A stretch of 64,000 nt of DNA from Diphasiastrum complanatum (taxonomy: Eukaryota; Streptophyta; Lycopodiopsida; Lycopodiales; Lycopodiaceae), in the NCBI GenBank assembly GCA_029204225.1, contig CM055112.1:42868339-42932338 (forward strand), in the 5' to 3' direction. The notes below the pieces were generated by a model, which was not told the origin of the DNA, made no database searches, and saw nothing but the letters and a program-made list of their open reading frames with translations. Every line of letters begins with the position of its first letter. The stretch's first letter is position 1. Position numbers and translations under genes: made by a program. Positions 1-11,441 of this stretch are shown here, piece after piece.

Positions 1-30
1 ACATGTCATGTATTCCTTGTTTCTCTACAG

Positions 31-915
31 GTCTTGAAAGAGGACCATAAAGTACTTTCATGGATATTTTCAAGAACAGATTATGGCGAGATTATAAGGA
101 GACATTTGGAGGGTGAGAAATTTACAGTCGAAAACCATGGAAGTTTTCAAATTCAATGGCACCTTGCAGGGGATTTGAAAACATTAAAATATATGTATGA
201 TGTCTCTCATGGAGAAACATCAAAGCATCCATGTCTTTATTGCATGAAGGATTGCTACAATATGAATTTGGGACGATCAACAAACACTGGCCCAACACGA
301 GAAGTTGAAGATCCAAATATGAAAAGTGTTCTGCCAATTCCATTAAAATATGTTCACATATGCACATTGCATGCTGAGGTTCGTATTATTGAAAAACTTA
401 TTTACCTGCATATTCTACTAGCATGGAATCATAAACTGGCGTTTGTGGCTAAAGCAACAATTAGGAGGTTGGAAATAGTTCTATCAAATGCAAGACTACA
501 TAAAGGGAATGTCACGATTGAAAAAAGTGACAGACTCTCCGGGAAAAAAAAAAACGTTCCTAATAAGCCATCAATTGGAGGTGCTAAAGCAAGAAGATTC
601 TTATCCAATCACACATGCAAAGAATCAAGTGTCAGATACAAAATTTGGAAAGAAATTGTTCAAGCCACACAAACATTGGAAGGAAGTAATCGAGTGGAAA
701 AGGGACAAGTGTGAACCAACTTAGACAAACTCATAGATGTTATCAGGAAAGAAAATCTATCATCAGAAGATGAGGACTTTGCAAAATCATTGCACCGCAT
801 TTGTAAAATCTGTACATGATTGTTGGGGAAAAGACAATGTTACTCATTACATGGTGCTTATCTATATCATTATCTGGTACTTTTCTCATTCAGACTTATA
901 TTTTTTTCTAGTGAT
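31..915 (+). pseudogene. transposase-like gene remnant, family not recognised
   Basis: A pyrimidine-rich stretch ending in CAG at 30 looks like a splice acceptor, and an open frame runs from there to 714 without a clear ATG, so this reads as an internal or 3' exon. Visible motifs are a Cys pair in HPCLYC near residue 66 and LHAEVRIIEKL near residue 113. After a run of A at about 545-554 the better frame changes; it continues through WKRDKCEPT at about 697-720 and, after another shift, VKSVHDCWGKDNVTHYM at about 803-852. That motif order recalls uncharacterised proteins of DNA transposons in other eukaryotes, but this is from memory and I cannot name the family. At least two frameshifts and a stop mean it is not functional as read. 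Confidence 0.4.
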
Positions 916-961
916 GTAAATAATCAAAACTATTGTTTGCAGCACATCCTTCTTCATCATG

Positions 962-1053
962 TGTGAAAGTACTGTACTTTAGGACCTTAAATGGATCTAC
1001 AAAAGATCCACAAGAGTGATTGAATGCTTGCTTAACAATCTATCAAAAAACTA
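962..1053 (-). repeat. copia LTR fragment (3' end of LTR, antisense)
   Basis: Starting with TGTGAAAGTACTGTAC, this matches the reverse complement of the ends of the LTRs at 20030-20121 and 34750-34839. It stops abruptly at about 1053, where a gag remnant on the same strand begins. It is a truncated LTR end, not a complete LTR. Confidence 0.75.
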
Positions 1054-1059
1054 GATGGC

Positions 1060-1747
1060 AATTTGAGGATTGCTGATGTTGGTTCTTGCACCTCCCTTTG
1101 TGCTTATACTTGGCAAAGAGAGCTTTGCCATCATTATGACTGAGAGAAAGCTTGTCCATCCTCAAGAGCTTGTACTCTTGTCTTGATTCTTCCGAAATTA
1201 GCACACTTTGGAGAGCCTCCAAACTTGGTAGCTCCTTGTTAATGGCATAGGATTGGACAAGGTTATCAAATTCACTTCTCAAGCCCTTGAGAATGACTTG
1301 AACTAGCTCATTTTGATTGATGGAATCACCAATACAAGCAAGTTCTCTATGAATATCTTTTACTCTCAAAACATAACTAGATGCACTCTCATCACTCTTT
1401 TGGCTACTTTGAAAGATTTGATTCCTAAGAGTGAGAAGCCTAGAGGTATTCTTAGCCTCATAGAAAGTCTTGAGACAATCCCAAGCTTCTTTGGTTGTTG
1501 TACAAGTACCTATCGCCCTCAATATCTCATTAGAGATATTCATCTTAATGTAGTGGAGAGCCATCCTAGCTCTCTTTTTGTATTTTTGAACCTCTTGAAG
1601 AACTTGTGGTTCTTCTTCAAGGCCAAGAACTATGTCCATCACGTCTTGAAGGATCAAGATGGACTCCATCTTCATTTTCCAAATTGAATAGTTTGAAGTG
1701 GACAATCTTTCACTTGGTTCCAACAAGGATGAACCCATTGAAGACAT
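1060..1747 (-). pseudogene. gag: Ty1/copia gag remnant (UBN2-type)
   Basis: Read on the minus strand from an ATG at 1747, this encodes about 225 residues of a copia Gag: LEPSERLSTSNYSIWKMKME near the N terminus, then the helical repeats typical of the UBN2 family, ending near the basic linker where a CCHC knuckle would follow. It is closely similar in arrangement to the Gag part of the intact copia polyprotein at 41232-45185. The knuckle, protease, integrase and RT are missing because the element is cut at about 1054 and joined to an LTR fragment. Leader, primer site and 5' LTR lie upstream in the right order (1748-3230). Confidence 0.85.
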
Positions 1748-2492
1748 TTGAAGTGAAGAAAACTCGAATGATGAACAATAAATGTTGCTGCACACTCTCA
1801 ATAGGATCCAATAATAGAGTACTATCTCCTCCTATGAAAGATCTTGCAACTATTTGTGAATTGATTCTCACTAGCTACACAAATCTCTCTAAAACAAGAT
1901 CTATTTCACATCAAATGATGGAGTATAGGCAAAGTTAGGATCAAATACTCTTAGCACGTGTGAAATACACTAAGAAACCAAATTTGATTCAAATACAATG
2001 ATATTGCATGAAACAAAATGGCTAAGATCTCAAAACAGTGCCTAGATCACATATAGATGAGATTGGTAAGCATTCAACTGTGATTTTGGATCAAACAGGC
2101 AATCTCTAGACCAAACCAGATGTGTCCACCCAGGTCTAGGTGCCCTACCTAACCCTCTTCAAAAGCTTATAACTTTTGATTGGCTCAACCAAATGGAATG
2201 AAATTGATTGCATCAAAAACTAGACAAAAAAAGCTTCAAAACAAGTTATCAAGCAAGATAAATGGATCAAGCATGAGAGAGAACTCCCAAACTGAAATTG
2301 GATATTCCTCACACGTGTTTGAGCACCTGATTTCGTACAGTACCAAGTCAAAACCAATCAATGTCCTTTTGATCTCTTTTGATCCAAAATTGAACAAGAT
2401 AGCTAGGAAAATGGGCCCTTGACAATTTCTAGCTCAAAATTGATGAAAAGTTTTCACCTAGATGGATCAAAATGCATGGTAACCTTAGGTAG
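1748..2492 (-). other. copia 5' leader, untranslated
   Basis: The stretch lies between the primer site at 2493-2504 and the gag start at 1747 on the minus strand. I see no coding sequence in it. It plays the part of the long untranslated leader also present in the intact copia at 45186-46345. Confidence 0.6.
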
Positions 2493-2504
2493 GCTCTGAT
2501 ACCA
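2493..2504 (-). promoter_or_regulatory. copia primer-binding site
   Basis: Minus-strand reading TGGTATCAGAGC directly follows the LTR end. This is the classic site complementary to the 3' end of plant initiator methionine tRNA, used to prime minus-strand DNA synthesis. Confidence 0.9.
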
Positions 2505-3230
2505 TGTTGATTTCACACGTGTGGATTGTCCACAACATGTACTTGTGATCTCCTAAGGTGTGTAGATGCACCAAGATTAAGATGAGATTGAGATTCAAGA
2601 TCAATCTTAGATCCTATGGCAAAAACACACTACTACATGCATTCAATCACTTCCAACTCTCACTCACACGTGTGGGAAGTATTATAATCTAAGTGAAAAC
2701 AAGCTGCTCTCCTCGGGTAGAGAGAGAAAAAACATCATGAGCTCTCGGGAGAGAGAGAAAGCTAGAAATCCAATAACTCACAAAATCCATATGATTACCA
2801 AATCAATTAGTTTCAAAATGAGGAGTACAATGATACTAGTAGATCCACGAGCTACCACTATGCTTAGCTATGATTGGACAATACTTTGTCACCTCTTAAT
2901 CCTATTGGAGCATTGATCCATGCACTTCTTAATTCTATTGAACTATATTCAAGCACACCTCAAATTCCTATTGGACCTCACATGGTTCCACCTCTAAATC
3001 CTATTGGACCTCTTAGAATTCATCAAACAAAAGCATTACACTTGTCTACACTCTAATTGGCACGAGTTTGGTCTCCTACTCTATTTTGGCTCAATAGTGG
3101 CATTACAAGTGGAAATGGATAATTTGCCATCTATGTCAAATTTGATTCTATCAACATCCTACACCTAAATGCTTGATGTAAAAAACATACCCCTATATCT
3201 AACATAGATAATCTTTTTCAATTCTTTGTG
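2505..3230 (-). repeat. copia 5' LTR (minus orientation)
   Basis: The left end TGTTGATTTCACACG abuts the primer site. The right end near 3230 is inferred by alignment with the reverse complement of the solo LTR at 26348-27022; a few end bases are degenerate. It contains two exact CACACGTGTG palindromes (2514, 2665) and the reverse complement of the TCTCTCTACCCGAG motif at 2712. Confidence 0.75.
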
Positions 3231-3640
3231 ATCAGTATAGTAGTATAGTAACAAACAGCACAATGACAATAACAAAGTTGGAGATGGTGCTAACGACTCT
3301 ATTGGAGATAGAGATGGTGCCAAACACTTGTTTTTGACTCTGAAGATAGAGATGGCATAGGCTTTGTTTCAGAAATGTCACTCCTAATTCAAATTTTTGA
3401 GTGTTCCCAACTATTGGAAGGGAATATTTTAGTATTTTGAAAGTTATATTTTAACTATGGTTAAGCACCAATGAAGTTTGATGTGACTAAACTAAGGTGT
3501 ATTCATTTACATGGAAGGTAGTGCGGGCAGATGCGTAAAGAAGTTAGAAATTGATATTATTATTACTTTATAGTTATTTTTCTCTCTCCTACATGGCATT
3601 TCTTATAGGGCCCTCTTTGGGCCCATATTTTCTCTAATGT
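3231..3640. other. unassigned stretch
   Basis: No gene or recognisable element. It has a short internal repetition of GAGATGGTGC-like sequence around 3285-3345 and nothing else I can support. Confidence 0.4.
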
Positions 3641-3649
3641 CTATGATTG

Positions 3650-4627
3650 TTGGCTTCAGTTTTCAAGTTGAGTTTTTGCACAAGACAAGAATTAATAAAA
3701 TTATGAGTTGAACCACTATCCAATAGAATACTCACTTCTTGATCTTTAACTGTGCCAGTTAAATGGAAAAGTTCATAGGCAAGAAAGAAGCAGAACTTAA
3801 AGAACATTCACACTCACAATCTGTCAGGTTAATTTCCAAATTCTTACCATTGCCTCCTGGGATTTCAATTATATGAGTCGACATTTTCTTCCTTTTTGGA
3901 CAAAACTTCATCATATGTCCAGGCTTCTTACAAACAAAACATCAGTTCTCTTTTTTAGCCTTTTTCCGGAACATAGATTTCCTGAACCATTGTGGAGTCA
4001 TATGCTTTCCAGATCCCAAATGCATCCTTAAGGCTTTGAAGCACATTTCACCTGCATTCATTTTGATAGTTGGCTGGCAAACCTAGGACAAACTGCCAAA
4101 GTGCCAACTTTGTATTGAATGATGGAACCCTATCCCATAGGTCCATGAATTTCTAAATATAAGAGTCCAAGCTCTTTGTACCCATTTTGTAGTTCACAAA
4201 CTTCAAGTAGTAGTCAATGTCATCAGCTATGACGAAAGCTTTCTTTAAGACTTCCAAAAAAGCATCCTAGGTAGTTGGCTTCATCGGTAAATCTCGCCAC
4301 CACGAGGACGCTTTGCCATGTAAAAAAAGCATGACACTATCAATTTTCTTCTCATCTGAAACTCCATGCAGGTTGAAGTAACTGCTCCACTTAGCGAGCC
4401 ACTCTTCGACGACTTCAGGTTTCTTCTCCCCATAATAAATCTCCGGTTGAAAACCGATATTGGGTGAAGACATCAATTTGACTTGGTTAAACAGAACTTT
4501 CATTTGCTAGTCTCTCATCTGATTTAGATTATTCATGTTGTTGAGCATCATACTCAACTGCTGACAAATCACCATATAAGATGGTGCACCTAGATTTGTA
4601 GCTTGATTTGAAGTTTCTTCGGCCATC
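3650..4627 (-). pseudogene. Ty3/gypsy gag-protease remnant
   Basis: Read on the minus strand from an ATG at about 4626. The Gag core is at 4267-4503, with EEWLAKWSSYF and LHGKASSWWRDL, typical of retrotransposon Gag. A zinc knuckle CFVCKKPGHMMKFC lies around 3897-3940, and the start of a retropepsin domain with ILLDSGSTHNFIN around 3690-3730. In-frame stops (for example just before MKVLFNQ) and frame changes break it. RT and integrase are not present next to it. The DSG triplet of the protease is intact, but the domain is cut off soon after. Confidence 0.8.
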
Positions 4628-4990
4628 TCGATTTATCTACTTCTGAAAATTACTAAAATAAGTTAATATCTGATTAACTCTTAGTGAAGTATAGTTGACC
4701 AAATTTGAATGAAATTGACTCCAACATGGTCAATTCACTACTTTTAGTACATTTTATAGATAATTCAAGAAACTGAAAAAAACTAAATTTTTTGAATTTT
4801 TGAGCTTTTAATTGTGTTCTGGGCCTCACAAGGATATTAGTTACTTTCGGGTCACGTCCATTATGACATGGCATAACTAACAGCTTGTTTCACTGGAGTA
4901 TCGTGTATCCAAGACTAGGAGTATACTCATTCCTATGTATTGGTCATGGACATAACAGTGAAGTTGGGTCTGAATCTCCTCATGACTTGT
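4628..4990. other. unassigned stretch
   Basis: This lies upstream of the gypsy gag and may be its leader, but I find no convincing primer site or LTR boundary. The short minus-strand ORF here resembles nothing known to me. Confidence 0.3.
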
Positions 4991-6133
4991 ACAAATCAAG
5001 AGTATGATTAGGCATAGGTATTTGGGTCATGACCTCTAGCTCAATCAAAGCCCAACACATGTGCTATTTTGTAGGGATGCAAAAGTGAAAGTGGTGGACC
5101 TCAATCTACCACCCTCATCTCATTTGTCTATAACGTCCAATCACATTTGGAGGTTCAAAAAGAGTGGCCCAATCATATTTCAAGGCTCTCCACATGAAAA
5201 TTAGTGTAGGAACTCAAGCTACCACTATATATGATGATAGCTCGTTTGTACATATGAACTTTGAGAGTTAATCAAGTTTTTTTTTTGCAAACCTTTGGTC
5301 TATTCTCTCTCTGCCTGAGAGCTTGGTGGTTTTCTCTCTCTTGAGATTTACTTAGTTTTTTGAAGGACATGCAAGAAACTTGCTTGACTTTGGATGATGA
5401 TGTGTACAGGAGCTCTTGCCTAGATCCAAATTGTATTTGATAGCTCTTGAAAATCCGAGTTGATCAAGAGTAATTTGGTAGTGTGTGTGAAAGATTCAAC
5501 TAGTTTGATCATATTTGCCATATTTCCATATTTGGCATATTGAGGCCAACTTTGTTTTTAGACTTTGAGATTGACTTTTCAAAGTTCATTAGTCAAAATG
5601 TCATTTGAATAAACACTTTTTGAAAGTGTGGGAAAGTTAGAAGGCGATTTTGAGTAGATTCAAATTTGAATGTTGGGTACTTTGAATCTAGACCCAAAAT
5701 TAGTAGGGTTAGCATTTTGGAGGGAAAGCCAAGTGGCCAAATAGGTTTTGGACCTGCTATAAAAGAATGTAACTCATGGAGAGAGTGATTTTCTCTCTTA
5801 TCAATCTCATTTCATGCTTATACATGGTTTTCTTGGGTTCTACTATCCATTGGTGCACTATGCTTGTGATTGCATGCAATTTTATGTGTAGAATGATCTA
5901 TGTTTGTTATTTTTGGATCCACACGTGTGAAATACAGTAGTTTTCTGGTTTTGTATGGATAGCAATAGTACTTTATCATTTCATTCAAGGTTGATCAAGT
6001 TCTATTAGTGTTTGCATCTCATTTTGTGTGTAGATGCTGATTTTTCTACATTGGTGAGATTAGTAGAGTATTTCTCTTTGTAACCCAAGATCTTTCAAGT
6101 GGATTGGATCATAATGATCTGAAATCCTTCACT
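4991..6133 (+). repeat. degenerate copia LTR, 5' boundary unresolved
   Basis: The right half is clearly LTR: a paired pyrimidine motif like that of other LTRs in the window (about 5293-5345), CACACGTGTG at 5920-5929, and an end CCTTCAC directly before a primer-site-like sequence at 6134. The left boundary cannot be placed; 4991 is a rough guess. Base changes at the end and in the primer site suggest an old copy. Confidence 0.5.
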
Positions 6134-6145
6134 TGGTTTCAGAGC
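6134..6145 (+). promoter_or_regulatory. degenerate copia primer-binding site
   Basis: TGGTTTCAGAGC differs at one base from TGGTATCAGAGC found at intact elements in this window and sits at the expected place after an LTR end. A leader-like noncoding stretch follows up to about 6720. Confidence 0.7.
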
Positions 6146-6724
6146 TTGTGTTTTAGGTTATGAAGGAGGACATCAGATCTATCAATGATTTGGTGAAGAT
6201 ATCAAGGCTAGAGCATGCTAGAGAGGATTCTACACCAAAATCGAGTTTTTTGCTTTTGTAGATTGAATATTTTGTAGATCAAAAGCCTATATATGTTCAG
6301 AAAGTTGATCGATTCCAATTGTTGATTTCACATATTGGATTTGGCTGATTTTTGGATCATTGGATCAGCCTTAGTGGTGGCTATTAGATTGCATATCAAA
6401 TTTTCAGCATTTGCATGTAGATTTGGAATAGTCAATTTTTTGTGATTTTGTCAAAACCCTAATTTTGATTGGATCTCTAGATAGTGAGGTTGCTGGACTT
6501 CATGTGAGTGTTTTTCAATCTTAGGAAGTGTTAAAACTCATTAGATTGAGGATAGATCATAGGTTGATCAAGATTCCATGATTCTATGTGTTGATTTGCT
6601 TGGTATAAATGCTAGAAGAGAATTGTTGAGATAGTTTCAAATCATTAAGATCTTTTTTGAAAACCTTTGTTGTTGTTCAAAAGAGTGCTTAGTGCATTGG
6701 AATGGGTTGAAAAAGAAGATCAGG

Positions 6725-7560
6725 TCATTGCTATATGGCATCTATAAGGCCAAGATCAAAGAAGAATTACAACGCCTCTGCGGGATTTATCTATAAAATT
6801 GAACATACTGAGTGGGTCTCCCCAATTGTCATCGTTCCCAAGAAAAATGAAAAACTCCAAATCTATGTCGACTTTAAGAAAATTAATGCCGTCATCGAAC
6901 GTGATCATTTTCCATTACCTTTCGAAGAATCCATTTTAGAAAATCTAGCAGGAGATGAGGCTTACTTCTTCTTAGATGACTCTAGCGGATACAATATAAT
7001 CCAAATTGCTGAAGAAGATCAACATAAGACCGCTTTTGCCACAGAATGGGGAACCTTCTGCTAGAAAGTCATGCCTTTTGGTCTCTACAATGCCCCTAGC
7101 ACCTTCCAACGTGTTATGCAAGCTACTTTTTCTTAGTAGATGAGCGATACACTAGAGGCTTACTTGGACAATTTAGGTGCACATTCAGAAGATACATGCC
7201 ATCTGTTTGTGCTCAAAAAAATTTTTATCCAATGTCAACGCTTCGACATCTCCCTTAATCCTGAAAAATGCCAGATCTGGGTAAGACATGGTATTGTGTT
7301 AGGACATATTATTTTCTGAAATGGCATTGCCACTGACCCCAAAAAGATCCTTATCATTCAAAATCTACCGGAACCGTGTACAATACACAAAGTTTACTCT
7401 TTCCTTGGACACGCCAACTACTATCGGTGCTTTATTTTTTATTTCGCTAACAAAGCACGCTTAATCTACAAAGTAGTTGTAGTTCCCAAATGGACGGATG
7501 AATAACACATCGCATTTAATCAACTCAAAGAAGCCCTTACCAATGCACCTATCCTTCTAG
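6725..7560 (+). pseudogene. Ty3/gypsy reverse transcriptase remnant
   Basis: Fingers and palm of a gypsy RT: EWVSPIVIVPKKN around 6809-6850, FKKINAVIERDHFPLPF around 6868-6925, EDQHKTAFATEWGTFC up to 7064, then VMPFGLYNAPSTFQRVMQA at 7069-7125. The usual catalytic YLDDI(L/I) region reads AYLDNLG at about 7159, so one catalytic Asp is lost. Several stops and one early frameshift (around 6770) are present. It ends at about 7560 where copia leader sequence starts. The connection region GHANYYRCF lies at about 7408-7435. Confidence 0.85.
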
Positions 7561-8208
7561 GACCCTAAAACACTTCTATCTTGAACCTGGCTGGTTTCCA
7601 AGCATAGAAAGGAAGATTGAGACACATGCAATACTTTGCACACACTAAGAATGGATTACAACCTCCTGAATACACTCTTGCTTAAGCTCTCAAACTAGCC
7701 AGCAAGTGACCAAATCAAGTTATGGTGTGAAGAGTTACTTGCATGCTTAGAAAATACACAAGACTAGGCTGCCAAGAATACCTAGAATTGAACAAACTTG
7801 ATCAACATATGATTGACACACTAAGATATTTATTCAACCTATAGAATCACATGTAAACCACACTTCTAGAAGTCTATAAACTCCAGAAAGTGATAAATAC
7901 AAGCTTTAGAGGTGAATGAAGGAGCACACTTAGTGAATCACAAGACTAGCTTCACTAGCTTGTCAAATCTTGATGTTTAGATGTAGATCTAAGATCACTT
8001 CACATGAGAATGTTCCTCAACATGTTAAGAACCTAAAAACACATTTGCATAATGGTTAAAACCTTCCAGCAAATGCTCCAATCAAATTACATAAGGAGAG
8101 TTACTTACATGCTCAACAAAATACACCAAAATTTATGCAAAAGATTGTTGACAATCTGTTCACCCAAAAGGGGATCTTTCATCCAAGTGGGAGCTTTGCT
8201 CAGCTTGG
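7560..8208 (-). repeat. fragment of copia 5' leader
   Basis: The stretch matches the leader of the intact copia (about 45286-45970) over most of its length, in the same orientation, including the CCTAAAACACTTCTATCTTG start and the TTTCATCCAA(G/A)TGGGAGC end. It lacks a block of some 40 bp found in that copy near 45890-45925. No LTR or gag is attached, so it is an orphan fragment. Confidence 0.8.
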
Positions 8209-8226
8209 CATTAGTGTCCAACGAAC

Positions 8227-8952
8227 TGTGAAGATTAGTAAAAAATATCTTCCTATTTCGAGTTTTGGGGCCATGCCTATGGTATTTCCATTTGTAAACT
8301 ATGTTGTACATAAAGGTATGTGAATTGAGCACATAACCTTCTAGAATAGGTCGAGTTTGAGTTAGGTAGATTCAAATTTAATGTCATGCAAAAGTTTAGA
8401 TAGCATGCAATGTCATTTAGTATGCATGCAAGCCACATGCAATCAGTGCATGCAACAAGCAAAGTGGTTTCTGTGATCTACACATGTCTAGGCAATTTTA
8501 TGAGTTGACATGCAATACATGCAATATCCATGCATGCAGTTACACATGTGGATCCTTGGTAGTTGAGTTAACTGAGTTAAGTGGACATTCCATGCACCAT
8601 CACTGTAGGAACTCGAGCCACTTTGATGTAGGGAAGTTGTGGCATGTTTTGCCATATTGTGAATAATGAGATTTTGGTGTTTTGGACTCATTCTCTCTCT
8701 ACCCGAGTTTTCTAGTGTTAATTTTCTCTCTCTACCCGAGAGCAGCCTGTTTTTCTCATACTGAGCACTTAGAATTATTTCTGACATTCATTCCTAGTGA
8801 GAAGTTAGTTTTTTCAGTCAAATGTATGCCATTGTGCTCTTGCCATAGATTTTTCAAGTAATCTGTTCTCTGATCAATCTTGTGCAATCACAACACCTCA
8901 GTAAGATCCTGTAAGGTGTGTGGTGAACTTCACACGTGCTAAAAACTTCACA
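8227..8952 (+). mobile_element. solo copia LTR with 5-bp target duplication
   Basis: It begins TGTGAAGATTAG and ends AAAAACTTCACA, and is flanked on both sides by CGAAC (8222-8226 and 8953-8957), the target duplication expected for an LTR element. No primer site follows and no internal sequence remains, so unequal recombination between two LTRs is the likely origin. It is closely related to the LTR at 53097-53826, which does have a primer site. It carries two exact TCTCTCTACCCGAG motifs (8694 and 8727) and a CACACGTGCT variant of the palindrome near its end. Confidence 0.92.
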
Positions 8953-8957
8953 CGAAC

Positions 8958-9541
8958 CGCCCCTCAACAAGGCGTTGATAAATTGTGTTAAGTATTAGAA
9001 AAAAATGCATACTACAAAGTAACTTAGCCATTAATTAGAGAGCTTAGAGAAACTATACACAAATTGCACACACAAAACTACAATACTCTAATTAGCTTCA
9101 CAAACCAAAGAAAGTACATATACAACATTGATTTTTGGGGGGTCTTGATGCATTGCACAATGATTATGATTACGGGGCAACTTTCTCGACTCAATCTATC
9201 TATGTGTAGTTATTGGCACTAACACCAGTTGAATGAACAAATAAATGAAAAATTGCTAACTATGACAATGCATGTCCAACAGGTGACGAAATAGGCTTAT
9301 AATATCTAACAATATAGGGCATGTGAGTTGGGTCTTTGAGGCATGTGTGATTAGTGGTAGCTCCTAGCCCCTAGTTTTGCTCCATGGAGGGTAACATTGA
9401 GTCTTGTGGGATGTGGTTTCGTTCTTAGCATCATTAGTGGGCCCCATGTTTCATTTTTCTCTTTGCATCTCTTGTGGTCACCATACTGCACCTAAACTAT
9501 TGCGGCCATTGTGTGGTCTTTTCTTGTAGTTCTTCCTTCAC
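8958..9541. other. unassigned stretch
   Basis: I see no ORF, LTR or other recognisable element between the solo LTR and the inverted-repeat element at 9542. Confidence 0.4.
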
Positions 9542-9919
9542 CATTAGAGGAGCTTTGAGCTCCAAAAAGACCCTTTAAGAATTCGTGCAAGATGTAGTTT
9601 ATATTATTAAAATATTATAGCACTAATAACTTTGCATTGCCATAACTTTTTAACCGTAGCTTGAAAGTATGTCATCTAACATATCATTAGAAAGCCCTTG
9701 TTGAGCGCTTTCCAATGCACCAAACTTCGCTAAATTCGGACTTACCACTAAAATGTTATGTCATTTTTAGTGTGGAATCAAAATGTGGACTCAAAAAGTT
9801 ACGTTACGTAGATATCAAATTTGAGTATTTTGATTGATCCATGTGTAAGAAAAAATTGAGAAAAACTATGAAAAGAATCTTTACAAAGGGTCTTTTTTGG
9901 ATTTAGAACTCCTCTAATG
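9542..9919. mobile_element. short inverted-repeat element (MITE), possibly Mutator-like
   Basis: The two ends form an imperfect inverted repeat of about 37 bp: CATTAGAGGAG ... CCAAAAAGACCCTTT at the left, the complement at the right. The 378-bp interior has no ORF. The 9 bases just outside (TTCCTTCAC at 9533-9541 and TTCCTTGGC at 9920-9928) agree at 7 of 9 positions, as a decayed 9-bp target duplication would. A 9-bp duplication points to Mutator-like transposition. The ends are longer and clearer than chance would give; the family assignment is inference. Confidence 0.65.
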
Positions 9920-9934
9920 TTCCTTGGCCTTGCA

Positions 9935-11431
9935 ACTTAGGATCCATTTTATGGACCAGAGAAAGATCGCTGGATTCAGACAGTGGAGGACGAGATGTCA
10001 TCCATGTACAAGAACAATGTATGGATACTTGCACCTATACCTGATGGCAGAAAACCAGTCACGTGCAAGTGGATCTACAAGATTAAAACAGATCCTGATG
10101 GAGAAAACATCAGATACAAGGCAAGGTTAGTTGCTAAAGAATTTTCACATAAGTATGGGATCGACTACACTGATACTTTCTCACCGATAGTCAAACATAC
10201 ATCAATTCGCTTGTTATTCGCGTATGTAGCGGCTCATGATCTGAAAATCCATATTGTGGATGAGAAAACTACTTTCCTGCACGCAAAATTGGACAAAGAC
10301 TTATTTATGGACCAGCCACTTGGTTTTGTAAGCCAAGAAAATCCAGAATACGGATGTCACATGAATAAAAGCATTTATGGTCTGAAACAAGTAGCGAGAC
10401 AATGGTATAGAAAGAAGGATGAAGCACTACGTTCCATAGGCTTCAGACCTCTATTTGTTGAATCGAATGTCTATATCAAGCATGTCCAAAATAAAATAAT
10501 CATTCTAGCTATTTATGTTGATGACATGCTTATCTTCTCAAGAAGAGATAAGTTAATTTCAGATGTCAAAAGAGACATTTCTGAAATATTTGAGATCGCT
10601 GACCTAGGAGAAGCTAAAATCTATCTAGGCTTGCAGATCGTGAGAGACTTTGGAGGTGGTAAGTTGTATCTTCACCAACAAAAGTACACTCAAAAGATCA
10701 TTGAAGACTTCAACATGCTCGAATGCAAAGGTGTGGATACTCCCATGATACCTGGAACAATACTGAGCAAAGCAAATTGTCTGCAGACTCTCGAGGAAGA
10801 AGAACGAACGGCCAAAACACCCTATTGTAGGCTGATTGGATCATTGTTATATCTAGCAGACAACACCAGACCTAATATAGCATTTGTAGTATATAGGCTG
10901 AGCCAATATAATCAGAATCCATGATCGTTACATTGGAAGTTGGCAAAGATAGTACTACAATATCTCCAGGAAACGAAAGACTATGGACTGTATTTGAAGG
11001 AAGCTGGATTTCACATCGAATCTTATAATGACGCAAGCTGGGCATCCATGAAAGATGATAGAAAAAGTATTTTAGGAGGTTGTACTCTAGCATCTGGCTC
11101 AGCCATACTCTGGATTAGCAAGAAGCAAACAATAGTAGCTCAATCTTCTTGTGACGTGGAATATGTAGCTGTAGCCAAGATGGCAAACGAGCTGAAGGAT
11201 TTGATGAATTTGGTTTTGAACCTTATGTCTTGGTAATGGATAACACTTCAGCAATCTATCTTACGAAAGCTCATGTATTTCACTAAAAAATGAAGCACAT
11301 AGCTATCAAGTATCATGTGATTCGGGACTTAGTCAAGAAAAAGATACTGAAGACAGTCTTCATACCCACAGAGGAAATGACTTTGTTCGAGAAGCAGCAA
11401 AGAAGATTGGGGTTAATCCAACTACCACTTT
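9935..11431 (+). pseudogene. Ty1/copia RT-RNase H remnant
   Basis: The RT runs through 9983-10924: CKWIYKIKTDPDGE, KARLVAKEFSHKYGIDYTDT, YGLKQVARQWYRK, and the catalytic LAIYVDDMLIF near residue 180. A stop at 10924 separates it from RNase H sequence at 10940-11236 (YNDASWASMKDDRKSI), after which a frame change and more stops follow up to the polypurine tract at 11432. Gag, protease and integrase are missing; the 5' end is cut at about 9935 beside the inverted-repeat element. Unlike the other copia remnants here it belongs to a different copia lineage, as shown by its LTR (TGTAGAAC...CCTACA). Confidence 0.88.
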
Positions 11432-11441
11432 GAGAGGAAGC
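11432..11441 (+). promoter_or_regulatory. polypurine tract of copia element
   Basis: TGAGAGGAAG lies immediately before the LTR start TGTAGAAC. It is the expected primer site for plus-strand DNA synthesis. Confidence 0.7.
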
